This document shows positions 28,352-37,868 of a DNA stretch of 64,000 nucleotides, piece after piece; positions within the stretch are counted from its first letter, which is position 1; each line of letters starts with the position of its first letter. The position numbers were made by a program, and so were the translations under genes. The DNA is from Corynebacterium lizhenjunii (GTDB lineage: Bacteria; Actinomycetota; Actinomycetes; Mycobacteriales; Mycobacteriaceae). The stretch spans positions 1,054,001 through 1,118,000 of the forward strand of contig NZ_CP064954.1 in NCBI RefSeq assembly GCF_011038655.2. Direction: 5' to 3'. The notes beneath the pieces were generated by a model. The model made no database searches and had not been told where the DNA came from. It saw nothing but the letters and a program-made list of their open reading frames with translations.

Positions 28352-29800
28352 GTGAAAACTCTCCCCATCACTCTCGCGTTGCTCGCGGCCGCAGGCCTAA
28401 TTACTAGCGGGTGCTCCACTGCCCCCAATTCCGCTGATTCCTCCTCGTCCGCCCATTCTTCCTCGGATGAGGCCCGCGCCCCGCGGCTAAGTTCTGATCT
28501 GCGCGCGGAGGTCTTCACCGATGCCACCCGGGCCGTGCTGGCCACCGACCCCGCGCACCTTGCCCCTGCCGCCCGCTTTGCCGTCGCGGAGGGCCTGCCG
28601 CTGTATGAGAATGCGACGGACGTGCCGGCCTCCCTCAAAGAGCTGGTCACTTTCGGCCCCACCCCAGCTGTCGGCTTGCCGGAGGGGCTTAAAGTCACTG
28701 CCGGGGCCTCCTCCGCAGAGTCTACCGATGCCCCCTCCCTCCAGCATGCAGACATCACCAGCTGGCAGCCAGGCGGCGACAACACCGCGTTAGCCGGTTC
28801 CACCGTCTTGGTGGCCCCGGATACCCCGGTGGGCCAGGTAGCCGCTGCTCAGGCCGCAGGAGCCCGGGTCCTCGCACTGCCAGTGGCCGATCCGCGCGCT
28901 ACCTCGGAGTCCATGGCTGCAGTAGAAGCAGGCAACGTCATCGCGGTTGGCCCGGGCTTCGGCAGCGAAGCGGACTTTGCCGCCCGCGTGGAGATGGTTG
29001 CAGCTGGCGAGCTACCCGGTGGCGGCGGATTGGTTTTTCCTGGTAGACGCATGGTGGCTCTCTACGGCCACCCCTCCGGGCCAGCTTTGGGCGTGATGGG
29101 GGAGCAAGACCCCCAGGCAGCCGTTGAGCGCGTGCGCGCCCTCGTAGAGCAGTATCAACCCCATTCAGAGGAACCCGTTATTCCGGCATTTGAGGTGATC
29201 GCTACGGTGGCATCGGCAAGCCCTGGCCCCGACGGGGACTATTCCAACGAAGCAGACCCGGCAGAGCTGCAACCCTACGTGGACGCCATTGTCAACGCCG
29301 GGGGCTACGCCGTGCTCGACCTCCAGCCGGGCCGGGCCAGCCTGCTGGAGCAAGCCAAGCTTTATGAGGACCTCCTCAGCCACCCCAACGTGGGCCTAGC
29401 GCTGGACCCGGAGTGGAAGATTGGCCCGGATGAGCTGCCGATGGAGCGCATTGGCCACGTCGAAGCCGCCGAGGTCAATGAGGTGGCCCAGTGGCTTGCC
29501 GCCCTGGTCCGCGAGAAAGGGCTGCCGCAAAAGGCCCTGGTGCTGCACCAATTCCAGCTGCAGATGCTGCGCGACCGCAGCCAGATTGATACCTCCGCAC
29601 CAGAACTGGCCTTCGTGCTCCACGCCGACGGCCACGGGCCCACCGGCGTGAAGATGGAGACGTGGAATGTGCTGCGTGAGGGACTACACCCAGACTTCTT
29701 TATGGCGTGGAAGAACTTCATCGACGAAGATGAGCCCATGCTGGACCCGGCTGCAACCTATGCGGTGGAGCCGCGACCCTGGTTCGTGAGCTACCAATAA
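28352..29800 (+). CDS. secreted lipoprotein with C-terminal TIM-barrel-like domain
   Basis: A 482-residue lipoprotein with lipobox LITSGC at about residue 21, a Ser/Ala-rich linker, a cell-wall-binding-2-like segment (STVLVAPDTPVGQVAAAQAA) and a C-terminal half with EPVIPAFEVIATV, YVDAIVNAGGYAVLDLQPG, VGLALDPEWKI and LAFVLHADGHGP, strand-ending motifs of a (beta/alpha)8 hydrolase fold. DPEW could provide acidic catalytic residues, but no activity is established. GTG 28352 has TAGGAT 6 nt upstream (leaderless). The dispersed motif occurs at 29207-29228 in the linker between the two halves (ASASPGP). Confidence 0.72.
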   Translation: MKTLPITLALLAAAGLITSGCSTAPNSADSSSSAHSSSDEARAPRLSSDLRAEVFTDATRAVLATDPAHLAPAARFAVAEGLPLYENATDVPASLKELVTFGPTPAVGLPEGLKVTAGASSAESTDAPSLQHADITSWQPGGDNTALAGSTVLVAPDTPVGQVAAAQAAGARVLALPVADPRATSESMAAVEAGNVIAVGPGFGSEADFAARVEMVAAGELPGGGGLVFPGRRMVALYGHPSGPALGVMGEQDPQAAVERVRALVEQYQPHSEEPVIPAFEVIATVASASPGPDGDYSNEADPAELQPYVDAIVNAGGYAVLDLQPGRASLLEQAKLYEDLLSHPNVGLALDPEWKIGPDELPMERIGHVEAAEVNEVAQWLAALVREKGLPQKALVLHQFQLQMLRDRSQIDTSAPELAFVLHADGHGPTGVKMETWNVLREGLHPDFFMAWKNFIDEDEPMLDPAATYAVEPRPWFVSYQ

Positions 29801-29851
29801 CCGGTGCGTGCTGCTTCCCACGGCGGCGCGCATACAGTAATCTTGGCCACT

Positions 29852-31708
29852 ATGAACCAGCCTGTTGCCGCCGTGGAACTCGAGGAAGTCAGCGGATTCC
29901 TCGCCCAGCATGATCCGTTCTCCCGCCTGCCCGAAGCTCAACGCGTGGAGTTGGCGCGCGCTTTGCGCATGCGCTACGTGCGCCGAGGTGAGCACATTAT
30001 TAGCGCCGGGGAAGTCAATGATTATCTCTATATCGTCCGCTCCGGGGCGGTGGATGTGCTCAGCGCGGACGATGTCCTGGTGGACCGGCGCGATACCGGG
30101 GCTACCTGCGGCTATTCCACATTGGTGGGGGTACCGGAGTCTGAATACACGATGGTAATTGTGGAAGACGCCTTGCTCCTGGTGCTGGCGCGGGCGGAGT
30201 TTGACCAGCTATGTGCGGCCCACCCGGACCTGGCGCGCTTTTTTGATGCGCAGACCCGGCGCACCAGTGCCGCGGTGCGCGAGCTGGAAGAGGACTCCAC
30301 GGAGCTGCTGCGCACGCGGGTGCGCGACATACCGCTGCATGCCGCCCCCGAACTGGGTCCAGACGTCACTGTGCAGGAGGCAGCGCGGGCGATGACGCAA
30401 CACCAGGCGTCGTCGCTCATTGTGGCCGACGGTGGCGCGGTCGTGGGCATTGTTACCGACCGGGATTTGCGCGCCCGGGTGCTGGCTGCGGATGTGCCGT
30501 TGGACACACCGGTGGCGCAGATTATGACGCGTAACCCGGTAACCCTGACCCCGGAAACCATGGCCATGGAAGCGCAATTGCTGATGGCGGAGCACAACTT
30601 CCATCACGTACCGGTGGTCGAGGACGGGCAATTGCGGGGCATTTTAACCCAAGCTGACATCGCCGGACTGTTGCAGGAAGACCCCATTTTTGTGGCCGCC
30701 AATTTGGCGCGCTCCACGGACGTGACGGACGCTTTTTCACATGCGGCGCGGTTGGCGGTGCGCTATATTGACCGCGGTTCGACCCCGCAAGAGGTAGCCA
30801 ACATTATCACCATGGTGGCTGACGCCGTGGCGCGGCGCGTGTGCGCTCTGGCGGAAGAAGAGCTGGGCCCGCCGCCTGTTCCTTTTGCGTTTGTGGTGGT
30901 GGGCTCGCAGGGGCGCCGGGAGATGGGAATGGCCTCTGACCAGGACAATGCGCTGGTGCTGGACAATTCCTTTGATCCCGCGGTGCACGGGCAGTACTTC
31001 GCGGAGTTTGGGCAGCGCGTGTGTGCGGGCCTGGCGCGGGCGGGCCAAGAGCTGTGCCCAGGGGAGATGATGGCGGCGAACTCACAGTGGCGGATGACGC
31101 AAGCGCAGTGGGAGTCCGCGTTTCACCAGTGGATTACTGCGCCGCAGCCTGATGCGCTGCTCTCGGCGCAGGTGTTTTTCGATATGCGGACAGTCTATGG
31201 CGCTGCCGAGTTGGGCGCGCAGGTCCACGCCTACGCCGTGAGTGTGGCCAAGGGTTCGCGGCGTTTGCACGCGCACCTGGCTAGCCTGGCGGCGCGTAGG
31301 GAGCCGCCCCTGACGTTCTTCCGCGGTTTGGTGGTGGAGCGCGATGGCCAGCACGTTAATACTTTGGATGTCAAGAAGGGCGGGACGGCTGGCATTGTGC
31401 AGATGGCGCGGTTGTTTGCGCTGGCCAGTGGGAGTACTGCCGTGGAGACCCAGGAGCGTTTGCGAGCCGCTGCCGGCGATAGCGTGAGCACCCAGGGAGC
31501 CAAAGAGCTTGCCGATGCCCTGACCTACCTGCGTTCCTTAACCCTCCAGCACCAGGCGGAGCAGGTTCGGGCGGGTCAGGCTCCGGACTATCACATTGAT
31601 CCGAGTGCTTTGGGGCGCATGGACCGTGAGCATTTGCGCGATGCCTTCCGGATTATCAAGTCCATGCAGTCGGCGTTGGCCACGAAGTACCCGGTGCGCA
31701 ATGTTTAG
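29852..31708 (+). CDS. cNMP-binding/CBS/DUF294 nucleotidyltransferase-like protein
   Basis: A 618-residue cytoplasmic protein with four parts: a cyclic-nucleotide-binding-like domain (about 15-130), two CBS domains (150-280; VGIVTDRDLRARVL and LRGILTQADIAGLL), a DUF294 nucleotidyltransferase-like domain (VVVGSQGRREMGMASDQDNA, with the G-S and D-x-D pattern) and a helical DUF294 C-terminal part. It is proposed to sense nucleotides or signals and modify an unknown partner. ATG 29852 has TAATCT 8 nt upstream (leaderless). It overlaps the following exonuclease gene by 8 nt, a pairing seen in many actinobacteria and proteobacteria. Confidence 0.85.
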   Translation: MNQPVAAVELEEVSGFLAQHDPFSRLPEAQRVELARALRMRYVRRGEHIISAGEVNDYLYIVRSGAVDVLSADDVLVDRRDTGATCGYSTLVGVPESEYTMVIVEDALLLVLARAEFDQLCAAHPDLARFFDAQTRRTSAAVRELEEDSTELLRTRVRDIPLHAAPELGPDVTVQEAARAMTQHQASSLIVADGGAVVGIVTDRDLRARVLAADVPLDTPVAQIMTRNPVTLTPETMAMEAQLLMAEHNFHHVPVVEDGQLRGILTQADIAGLLQEDPIFVAANLARSTDVTDAFSHAARLAVRYIDRGSTPQEVANIITMVADAVARRVCALAEEELGPPPVPFAFVVVGSQGRREMGMASDQDNALVLDNSFDPAVHGQYFAEFGQRVCAGLARAGQELCPGEMMAANSQWRMTQAQWESAFHQWITAPQPDALLSAQVFFDMRTVYGAAELGAQVHAYAVSVAKGSRRLHAHLASLAARREPPLTFFRGLVVERDGQHVNTLDVKKGGTAGIVQMARLFALASGSTAVETQERLRAAAGDSVSTQGAKELADALTYLRSLTLQHQAEQVRAGQAPDYHIDPSALGRMDREHLRDAFRIIKSMQSALATKYPVRNV

Positions 31709-32309
31709 GCGGCGGCGATTGGATGTTGGTGCGCCGGCGCGTTCGCTAGCGGTGGAGCAGGCGCGTTTTCTGGCCGTGGACTTTGAGACCACAGGCACTG
31801 ATCCGCGTCGCGACGCCGTGGTCTCGATGGGTTGGGTACCGGTTGATGGCGGGGAGATTGTCCTTGGCGAGGCTGGCTATCACGTGGTCAGTGGGGCACA
31901 GGTGGGGGATTCGGCACTGATCCATGGGCTTACTGATGCCGCCGTGGAACGCGGTGCCCCCGCCACCGAGGTGTTACCGCAATTGCTGGAGGCCCTGCGT
32001 GGGCGCGTGTTGTTGGCGCACTTCGCTGCCTTGGAGGTGGGCTTTGTGGAGCGGCTGTGCCAGGAGCAGTACGGTAAGCGGCCACAGTTGCAGGTGGTGG
32101 ACACGTTCGCCCTGGAGCGTAGGCATATGGAGCGCATGGGGACTTATCCCCGTGGCGAGGATTTGCGGCTGGCACGGGTGCGGCAGCGCTATGGGCTGCC
32201 CCGCTATGGCAACCATAATGCGCTCACGGACGCGTTGGCCTGTGCGGAGCTGTTCTTGGCACAGGTGACGCAGACTCGCGCCCAGACGCTGGCCGATATT
32301 GTCTCCTAG
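31701..32309 (+). CDS. DnaQ-like 3'-5' exonuclease (DEDDh)
   Basis: A 202-residue exonuclease-family protein. Exo I is FLAVDFETTGTDP (Asp and Glu ligands), and Exo III is HNALTDALACAEL with the catalytic His and Asp five residues later. It is similar to the PolC/DnaQ proofreading domain but stands alone. ATG 31701 lies inside the preceding gene (8-nt overlap), implying translational coupling to the DUF294 protein. Its substrate is unknown. Confidence 0.85.
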   Translation: MFRRRRLDVGAPARSLAVEQARFLAVDFETTGTDPRRDAVVSMGWVPVDGGEIVLGEAGYHVVSGAQVGDSALIHGLTDAAVERGAPATEVLPQLLEALRGRVLLAHFAALEVGFVERLCQEQYGKRPQLQVVDTFALERRHMERMGTYPRGEDLRLARVRQRYGLPRYGNHNALTDALACAELFLAQVTQTRAQTLADIVS

Positions 32310-32641
32310 CACTGTCCTGCCGCCTAGCCCAGCTTGGCTCTGCGGGCTTGCAGCTCGTGTGGGCCCGCAGCCGTGCGTGCCCGCTGCTTTGCGTGCTTGC
32401 AGGGTGTTGGGTGCCCGCTGCTCTGCGAGCCTGCAGTCGTGTGTGCCCGCAGAGCCGTGCGTGTCTGCAGCCGTGCGCGATTTCTGGCGTTTGGGCTCGC
32501 GAGCTACTCAGAGTCCCGGCGATGGTTCTCGTGGGCTAGATGCCCCGTTGGGCGCACTATCGCCTGCTAATCCGGGTGATATGTTTGTGAATGTGACCTT
32601 TACACAAGTGTTAGGGGGAGGGGTCAGTATGATTATTCGCT
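32310..32641. other. 332-bp intergenic region with degenerate GC-rich repeats
   Basis: The first about 170 bp consist of degenerate repeats of GTGCGTGCCCGCTGCT- and TGCGTGCTTGCAG-like units. The last 60 bp contain the probable promoter of the next gene, with TATGAT at 32628-32633 ending 8 nt before its ATG. No convincing coding sequence was seen. Confidence 0.6.
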
Positions 32642-33439
32642 ATGCGTTTAGGACGAATTGCACACCAAGAAGGACTTTGTTTCGCCATCATCGAAGGCGA
32701 GCCTGGCAACCTGGTTGCCAAGGAAATCTCCGGCACCCCATTTACCCCACCGGAGCCGACTGGCCGCGAGTTTGCCGAAGCCGAATTCCGCCTCCTGGCA
32801 CCCACCCTGCCCACCAAGGTCGTGGCCCTGGGCCGCAACTACGCTGACCACGTGGCGGAGGTGTTTGCAAAGTCTGCTGATGACCTCCCGCCCACCATCT
32901 TCGTCAAGCCTTCCACCGCCGTTATCGGCCCTGGTGCGCCGGTGAAGATTCCAGAGTTTGCCACCAACGTGGAGTTCGAGGGCGAACTGGCGGTGGTCAT
33001 CTCCAAGGTGTCCAAGAACATTGATCCGGATAAGTGGCAGGAGCACGTGCTGGGCTTTGTCATCTGCAACGATGTCTCCTCGCGTGACCTGCAATTCCAA
33101 GATGGGCAGTGGGCGCGCGCTAAGGGTATCGACACCTTCTGCCCGCTGGGCCCCTGGATTGAGACTGACATCAACAAGTTTGACTTGGACAACACCAAGA
33201 TCAACGCCTATCTCACCCATGATGGTCAGCGCGTGCAGAAGCAGGACTCCAACACCAACCAGATGATCGTCAAGATGGGCGGCATCCTCGCAGAGATTTC
33301 TGCCTCCATGACTTTGCTGCCTGGCGATGTGGTCACCACTGGTTCCCCAGCCGGAACCGCGCCGATGGTCCCCGGCGACACCATCGAAATCGAAATCCCC
33401 GGCATTGGTTCTTTGACCAACCCCATCGAGCGCGCTTAG
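32642..33439 (+). CDS. odx: FAH-family protein, probable oxaloacetate decarboxylase
   Basis: A 265-residue fumarylacetoacetate-hydrolase-family enzyme. The core has ALGRNYADH, VEFEGELAVVI (metal-binding Glu pair), FVICNDVSSRDLQF and TGSPAGTAPMV, the usual metal and substrate loops. In C. glutamicum the orthologous position, between leuB and gltX, holds Cg1458, described as a soluble divalent-metal-dependent oxaloacetate decarboxylase. The assignment here is by family and position. ATG 32642 has TATGAT 8 nt upstream (leaderless). Alternative FAH activities such as acylpyruvate hydrolysis cannot be excluded. Confidence 0.8.
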   Translation: MRLGRIAHQEGLCFAIIEGEPGNLVAKEISGTPFTPPEPTGREFAEAEFRLLAPTLPTKVVALGRNYADHVAEVFAKSADDLPPTIFVKPSTAVIGPGAPVKIPEFATNVEFEGELAVVISKVSKNIDPDKWQEHVLGFVICNDVSSRDLQFQDGQWARAKGIDTFCPLGPWIETDINKFDLDNTKINAYLTHDGQRVQKQDSNTNQMIVKMGGILAEISASMTLLPGDVVTTGSPAGTAPMVPGDTIEIEIPGIGSLTNPIERA

Positions 33440-33505
33440 TCCACGCCCCGCCCCCGCATGTCTCTTATGCGAGGGGACTACCCTGCGCCCGAGCGCGCAG
33501 CCACG

Positions 33506-34621
33506 CTAGGAAGCGCTGCTGGCGTCAATTCCCAGGGCGCGCAAAATGGTGCGCAACTTGGCCGAGGTCTCGGCTAGCTCGGCTGCGGCATCAGAACCGG
33601 CTACGATGCCCCCGCCAGCCCACGCTCGCGCGCGATCCCCTTGGACTTCTGCGCAGCGGATGGCCACCATGTATTCGCCATCGCCGCTGCTGTCGCACCA
33701 GCCGACTGCCCCGGCGTAGAAGCCGCGGTCGGATTCGGCGATGGCGATGACGTCTTCGGCGGCATCGGTAGGTGTGCCACAAATTGCCGGGGTGGGGTGA
33801 ACACGCACAGCCAGTTCCAAAGCAGGCAGGGTGGGGTCCTTGAGGGTGCCGGTAATCGGGGTTCCCAAATGCCACATCTCGTTGGTCTTGAGCAGCTGCG
33901 GGGTGGCTGGACAGTCTAGCCGCTTACACAGTGGTTCCAACACGCTGCGCAGGTGGTTGACTACAAACGCGTGCTCGTGGAGGTCCTTGGCGCTATGCAG
34001 CAAATCCTGGCCTGCGATGAGGTCCCGGGCTTTATCCGGATGCCGCGCTGCCGACCCCGCCAAAGGGAAGGCGCTTACCGTAGACCCTTGACGCTTGATC
34101 AACACTTCCGGGGAGGACCCCACCAAGACCGCACCTTCCCGACCTGCGGGGCTAAGGTCGGCGATAAAGCCATCGCGATGGTACGACAAGTCGATTAACC
34201 GCGCTGCCACAAATCGCGGATCTACTTCTTCCGGAAACGCTATATCCACCGCGCGGGCGAGTACCACCTTTTCCAACGCGGAATTCTCGATGGTCGCAAT
34301 AGCTGCTTCAACGCGCTCCAAGTGCTCTTCGGGCTGCGGATCATAGCCCACGACCCGCGCTCCCAGCCTGGCTTGCCGATAATACGCGTGCGGCTCAAGC
34401 GGCCCATCTTCGCGAATGATTCTCTTCGGTACCGTCAAGGCTGCCGCTGCGTTACGGGAGAAGGGCAGCGCGCCTACTACCATTTCGGCTTCGCCATTTC
34501 TCAGGGCCGCCAGTGCGTCGTCAACTTCGGTGAAGGTGCGCTGGGCGCCTTGGGTACGCACCGATCCAGTGCTGCGGGAGAGAAGAAAATCTGGTGCTGT
34601 CGCCGGCCGGGAGGTGTGCAT
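33506..34621 (-). CDS. isochorismate synthase (EntC/MenF/DhbC type)
   Basis: A 371-residue enzyme that isomerises chorismate to isochorismate for menaquinone or catechol siderophore synthesis. Conserved chorismate-enzyme blocks are LEKVVLARAVDI, FPLAGSAARH, VHPTPAICGTPTD and GFYAGAVGWCD; the Mg ligands are in the EDV.AIAESDR region. ATG 34621 has TAAGCT 8 nt upstream (leaderless). An isochorismate synthase is also found just before gltX in C. glutamicum. The length fits. Whether it serves menaquinone or a siderophore cannot be decided here. Confidence 0.92.
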   Translation of the reverse strand: MHTSRPATAPDFLLSRSTGSVRTQGAQRTFTEVDDALAALRNGEAEMVVGALPFSRNAAAALTVPKRIIREDGPLEPHAYYRQARLGARVVGYDPQPEEHLERVEAAIATIENSALEKVVLARAVDIAFPEEVDPRFVAARLIDLSYHRDGFIADLSPAGREGAVLVGSSPEVLIKRQGSTVSAFPLAGSAARHPDKARDLIAGQDLLHSAKDLHEHAFVVNHLRSVLEPLCKRLDCPATPQLLKTNEMWHLGTPITGTLKDPTLPALELAVRVHPTPAICGTPTDAAEDVIAIAESDRGFYAGAVGWCDSSGDGEYMVAIRCAEVQGDRARAWAGGGIVAGSDAAAELAETSAKLRTILRALGIDASSAS

Positions 34622-34687
34622 GATGCTCCAGCTTAATGCTCAGCTCTCCTGCCGCCTAACTTCACCGTTCGCCCTCCGGCTGTTGTT

Positions 34688-36087
34688 CCCGCGCTTCTAG
34701 CCCCTCCGGCTGCCTGTTGTTGGCTGCCGTGGGGCTGGGGTGTTGCGCTGCGCCTGACTTGAGCGCTGCGCTGCTTGCTGCGCTGCTTGCCGCGCTGCTG
34801 GTTGCGCTGCGCTGCGCCGGACTTGTGCACTGCGCTGCTTGCCGCGTCGCGCTTGGCGTGCTGCCTGCGCTGCGGGCGCGGGGGTTTAGTTGGTGGGGCT
34901 GGTTGGCACCGGGACACCACCACCGGGCGACTGCCAGGCAACCTGCCCACCAACCCTTACCATTCGGCCGCGGTGGATGGGTATTCCTCCTGGCGGGTGG
35001 TCCTCGTTGGCACCATTATGGTGCGGGCATAACACCGTGAGGTTCCTGATGTTGGTTTCCCCACCATCAGCCCACGACGTGATGTGGTGGATCTGGCACT
35101 TATCAAACGGCACGTGACAATCCAACCACGCACACTCCGGGCTCTCCGCGGCAAGAAGAAGGCGCTGCTTGTCGGTGGCAAAGCGTTCCACACGGTAGAC
35201 ATCCACCGGACCATGCACCCGACTAAGGATTGCCACGAACCCGTGCTTGAGCAAGATGCGCTGGGCTAACTCCGCCCCGGTCATCCGCGCCCCGTTGTTC
35301 GCCCGAACAATAATGTCCGAATCGGCGGAGTTTGCCCCGGCAGGGTTGGCTGCGCTGGCACTGGTGTGGGTGTTGCCCGTGGGTTTGGCGCCGGCAGAGT
35401 CTGTACTGGTGTGGTTGCAGTCGTTAACGGCGAGCAGTTTGGCGAAGGTATCTAGCTGCAGGGTGATCATGGGGATGTAGTTCAATCGCCCGGCTCCACC
35501 TTCACCGCGTACTAGGTTAAGGAAGCTTTCTGCCGGGGCGGATTGGTCGATGGCATCGTAGACATCGGTAAGGTCCACATCGCGGGCGGTAATCGACATG
35601 GTGGCTGTGCCGTTGGCGTAGCGGCGCATGGTGACTTTTTCTACCGGGGTGTCATCCTTCGGGTTCTATTCTCGGCGTAGTTTGCGTGCCACAGTGGTGA
35701 ATTGGCCTGCGGGTGTGGCGCACAGTTGTTGGCGCATTCTCCATTGTTGGGTGGTTTTGGTTTTGGTGACTTCGCGTTCTATTTCTTGCATGGCGATAAG
35801 CCCGTGGCCGTGGCGGCGGGCGCCTTTAATAGCGCTCCTTTGCCGCCGGGAGGGCTGGCCGGGCCCGTAGTACAGGCGGTAGAGGCGCACCAGGAACTCT
35901 GCGGTATCTGGTGCAACACCTAAGCCCACCAGGTCTGTGGTGGTGGCATGCTCTAGCTGTGGCAGTGCGTCGATGACGCTGCCTAGCAGGGCGGCTATGT
36001 TGATCTCTTTCATGGTTTTGACGCTAAGGCGATTGTGCAACCCTGCGCAAGGGGAATTTTGGGAAAACCCGAAATCTGTGGATAACT
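34688..36087. repeat. 1.4-kb duplicated segment, copy 2 (DUF222-HNH unit)
   Basis: The same boundaries as copy 1 (CCCGCGCTTCTAGC on the left, CTGTGGATAACT on the right), inserted between isochorismate synthase and the wall-repeat operon. The 3' GCGCTGC-rich stretch is longer than in copy 1. Orientation is the same as copy 1, so recombination between the copies would delete or duplicate about 20 kb, including ilvD to leuB. Confidence 0.85.
34886..36013 (-). pseudogene. DUF222-HNH gene, copy 2, broken by an amber codon
   Basis: Nearly identical to the intact gene at 14515-15675. Translation from ATG 36013 runs to an in-frame TAG at 35666-35668, exactly where copy 1 has a Trp codon (RREWNP becomes RRE-stop). 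The rest stays open in the same frame to 34886 and keeps the HNH motif (HHITSWADGGET, CPHHN). The linker differs by small indels of whole codons. Re-initiation at MRRYANG (35629) could give a 247-residue C-terminal fragment, but a full protein requires suppression, so I call it a recent pseudogene. Confidence 0.85.
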
Positions 36088-36215
36088 CGCCGAAAATGTG
36101 CACTCTATTAGACAATTGTCGAAGAATTCCACAGGGACAGTGCCACAAACGTGACATAATCTAGCCCCGCACGAGCAAAGCGGGGGTGCTGACGCAGCCC
36201 GGCCCGGCAATAAGA

Positions 36216-36460
36216 CAGCGGCGCGTGCACGCGGGAAGGGGCCACAAACCGAGCTGCCCGGTACACGGGCAGACAGCGGCGCACGCGGGGAGGGGCCGCA
36301 AAATGGGTTGCGCGGAACACGGGCGGACCGAGGCGCGCGCGGGGAGGGGGCTGCAGATTGCGTTGCGTGGGGAACGGGCGGACTGCGGCGCGCGCCCGCG
36401 GGAAAAGGGGCCACAAACCGAGCTGCCCCGTACACGGGCGGACCGAGGCGCGCGGGAATG
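36216..36460. repeat. 54-60-bp GC-rich tandem array next to HNH copy 2
   Basis: Four units (36216-36273, 36274-36327, 36328-36382, 36383-36442) and a partial fifth each begin GCGGCGCG or GAGGCGCG and end ACGGGCGGA or ACGGGCAGA. Units 1 and 4 share CACAAACCGAGCTGCCC with the array beside HNH copy 1. No gene is supported in 36014-36509. Confidence 0.8.
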
Positions 36461-36509
36461 CGGCTTGGCCCGGCGCGACCGCCACTGCTGGATCGGGTGC
36501 CGGAAGGCG

Positions 36510-37868
36510 TTACTCTGCCTGCTTTCGGCGGCTGGCGTACACATAAGCCAGGAGCGCACTTCCCACTAGGAGGAAAGTGGCCCCGACTCCGGCCATCGTT
36601 CCAGCCCAAAACATCCCGTTGCCCTCCGCGTTAGCAAGGTTGACGGCGGGTGTCTGGGCATTAGGGGCAGGTTGAGGGACGGACTGTTGGGCATTCGGAC
36701 TGGCCGTTGCAGCATTACGCGGACGTTCACCGGAGGTCGCGTGCGTTCCGGAAGGGCGAGAATTTGAGTGGCTGGCTCTTGCATCGCCTGTAGGCTGTGC
36801 CGGTGCGTTCGTATGGGCTCGTGGTGGAGACTGCACCCGCCCTGGAGTGCTCGTGGTGCCTGTCCGTTGCATCGGCGATGACTTTTGCGATGAATTTAGT
36901 GAGGATTCCCGTGACTGCGCCGAGGACCCCTGCGTATTCCGGGATGACTGTGTATCTTGCCCCGGCTGTGCTTTCCCGGCCTGGTTATTCCGTGATGCTT
37001 GCGCGGCCGGAGTCCCCACGCCCAGGAAGGCCTCGGCTTCCTTGAAAGTCTTGTCTAGGGTGCGGTCGAGCCCCGCCACCGCTCGGTCCATGGCCCGGAT
37101 GTCCGCGGCCAGTTGTTGTGGGCGGCTTTTTGCCCCGCGCCCTGACTGGGCGCCTGCTCCGCCCACGGCACCCGGCCCGGTCGTTGCGGATCCTGTGCAC
37201 TGGTCGGTGGGATGGGCTGATTGGGCGGCGTGGGCATCGGCAAGCTCAAGGCCACCGCCCACCAGGAAGACTACGTCAACTGGGTAGTCTGCGCCCGCGT
37301 GATTAAAGGTAAACGTGGTGGAATAAGCTCCCGGTTCGCTAAAGAAAAAATTGGCGTGAGCGTGTGTGTTGCCGTAATACTGCCACGGGGTGCATGGCTG
37401 TTCAGAGTCGAGCACGGTGTCAAAGGACTGGAAATCGGGGGCATTGGTGGCCACCACCACCCGGCCGGGCCCGCTGTTTACCTGCAGTCGCAACGTTACA
37501 TCTTCGGTTATGGCGTCAAAACCACCCGGGTGAGCGGTGGTAGAAAAGCCGAACCAGGGGGCATCGGCAACCTGTGGGTCTGGCAGTACCCACAGCTCGG
37601 TATCCAGGTCAGCCGGAGGGACGGGCACAAAGCGCCGCTGGGATTCCGGAACGGCCACCGCTACCTGCCCGGAGGCTAGCGGCTGGGTGCCGGTGGACTC
37701 GTCGAAGACCCCGGCGGCAACGCCACCGGGCCCGGCGAAGAGCGCCAGATCCTGGTGTCCGCGCTCAATAATGTGGGAAATTTCCGCCGCAGCTGCTCCC
37801 GGTGTCGCTGCCCACATAAGCGCGGTGACCAGGCCGCCAACCGCAAAACGCGTACACAACTTAACCAT
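36510..37868 (-). CDS. membrane-anchored wall-repeat protein (anchored-repeat ABC cluster)
   Basis: A 452-residue exported protein. Signal peptide residues 1-28 end at GAAAAEIS; one actinobacterial wall-repeat domain (about 30-235) contains ADAPWFGFSTTAHPGG and the hallmark THAHANFFFSEPGAYS. A disordered Ser/Gln/Pro/Asn-rich stalk of about 170 residues follows, then a C-terminal helix (MAGVGATFLLVGSALLAYVY) with RRKQAE stop-transfer. ATG 37868 overlaps the permease stop (ATGGTTAA), implying coupling. It is the last gene of the operon. Two copies of the dispersed motif (37231, 37556) lie in this gene. A metal-handling role is inferred from context. Confidence 0.82.
   Translation of the reverse strand: MVKLCTRFAVGGLVTALMWAATPGAAAAEISHIIERGHQDLALFAGPGGVAAGVFDESTGTQPLASGQVAVAVPESQRRFVPVPPADLDTELWVLPDPQVADAPWFGFSTTAHPGGFDAITEDVTLRLQVNSGPGRVVVATNAPDFQSFDTVLDSEQPCTPWQYYGNTHAHANFFFSEPGAYSTTFTFNHAGADYPVDVVFLVGGGLELADAHAAQSAHPTDQCTGSATTGPGAVGGAGAQSGRGAKSRPQQLAADIRAMDRAVAGLDRTLDKTFKEAEAFLGVGTPAAQASRNNQAGKAQPGQDTQSSRNTQGSSAQSRESSLNSSQKSSPMQRTGTTSTPGRVQSPPRAHTNAPAQPTGDARASHSNSRPSGTHATSGERPRNAATASPNAQQSVPQPAPNAQTPAVNLANAEGNGMFWAGTMAGVGATFLLVGSALLAYVYASRRKQAE

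Noticed and set aside
32582..32610. GlxR (CRP-like) site upstream of the FAH gene
   Set aside because: TGTGA and TTACACA are present, but the spacing does not fit TGTGA-N6-TCACA.
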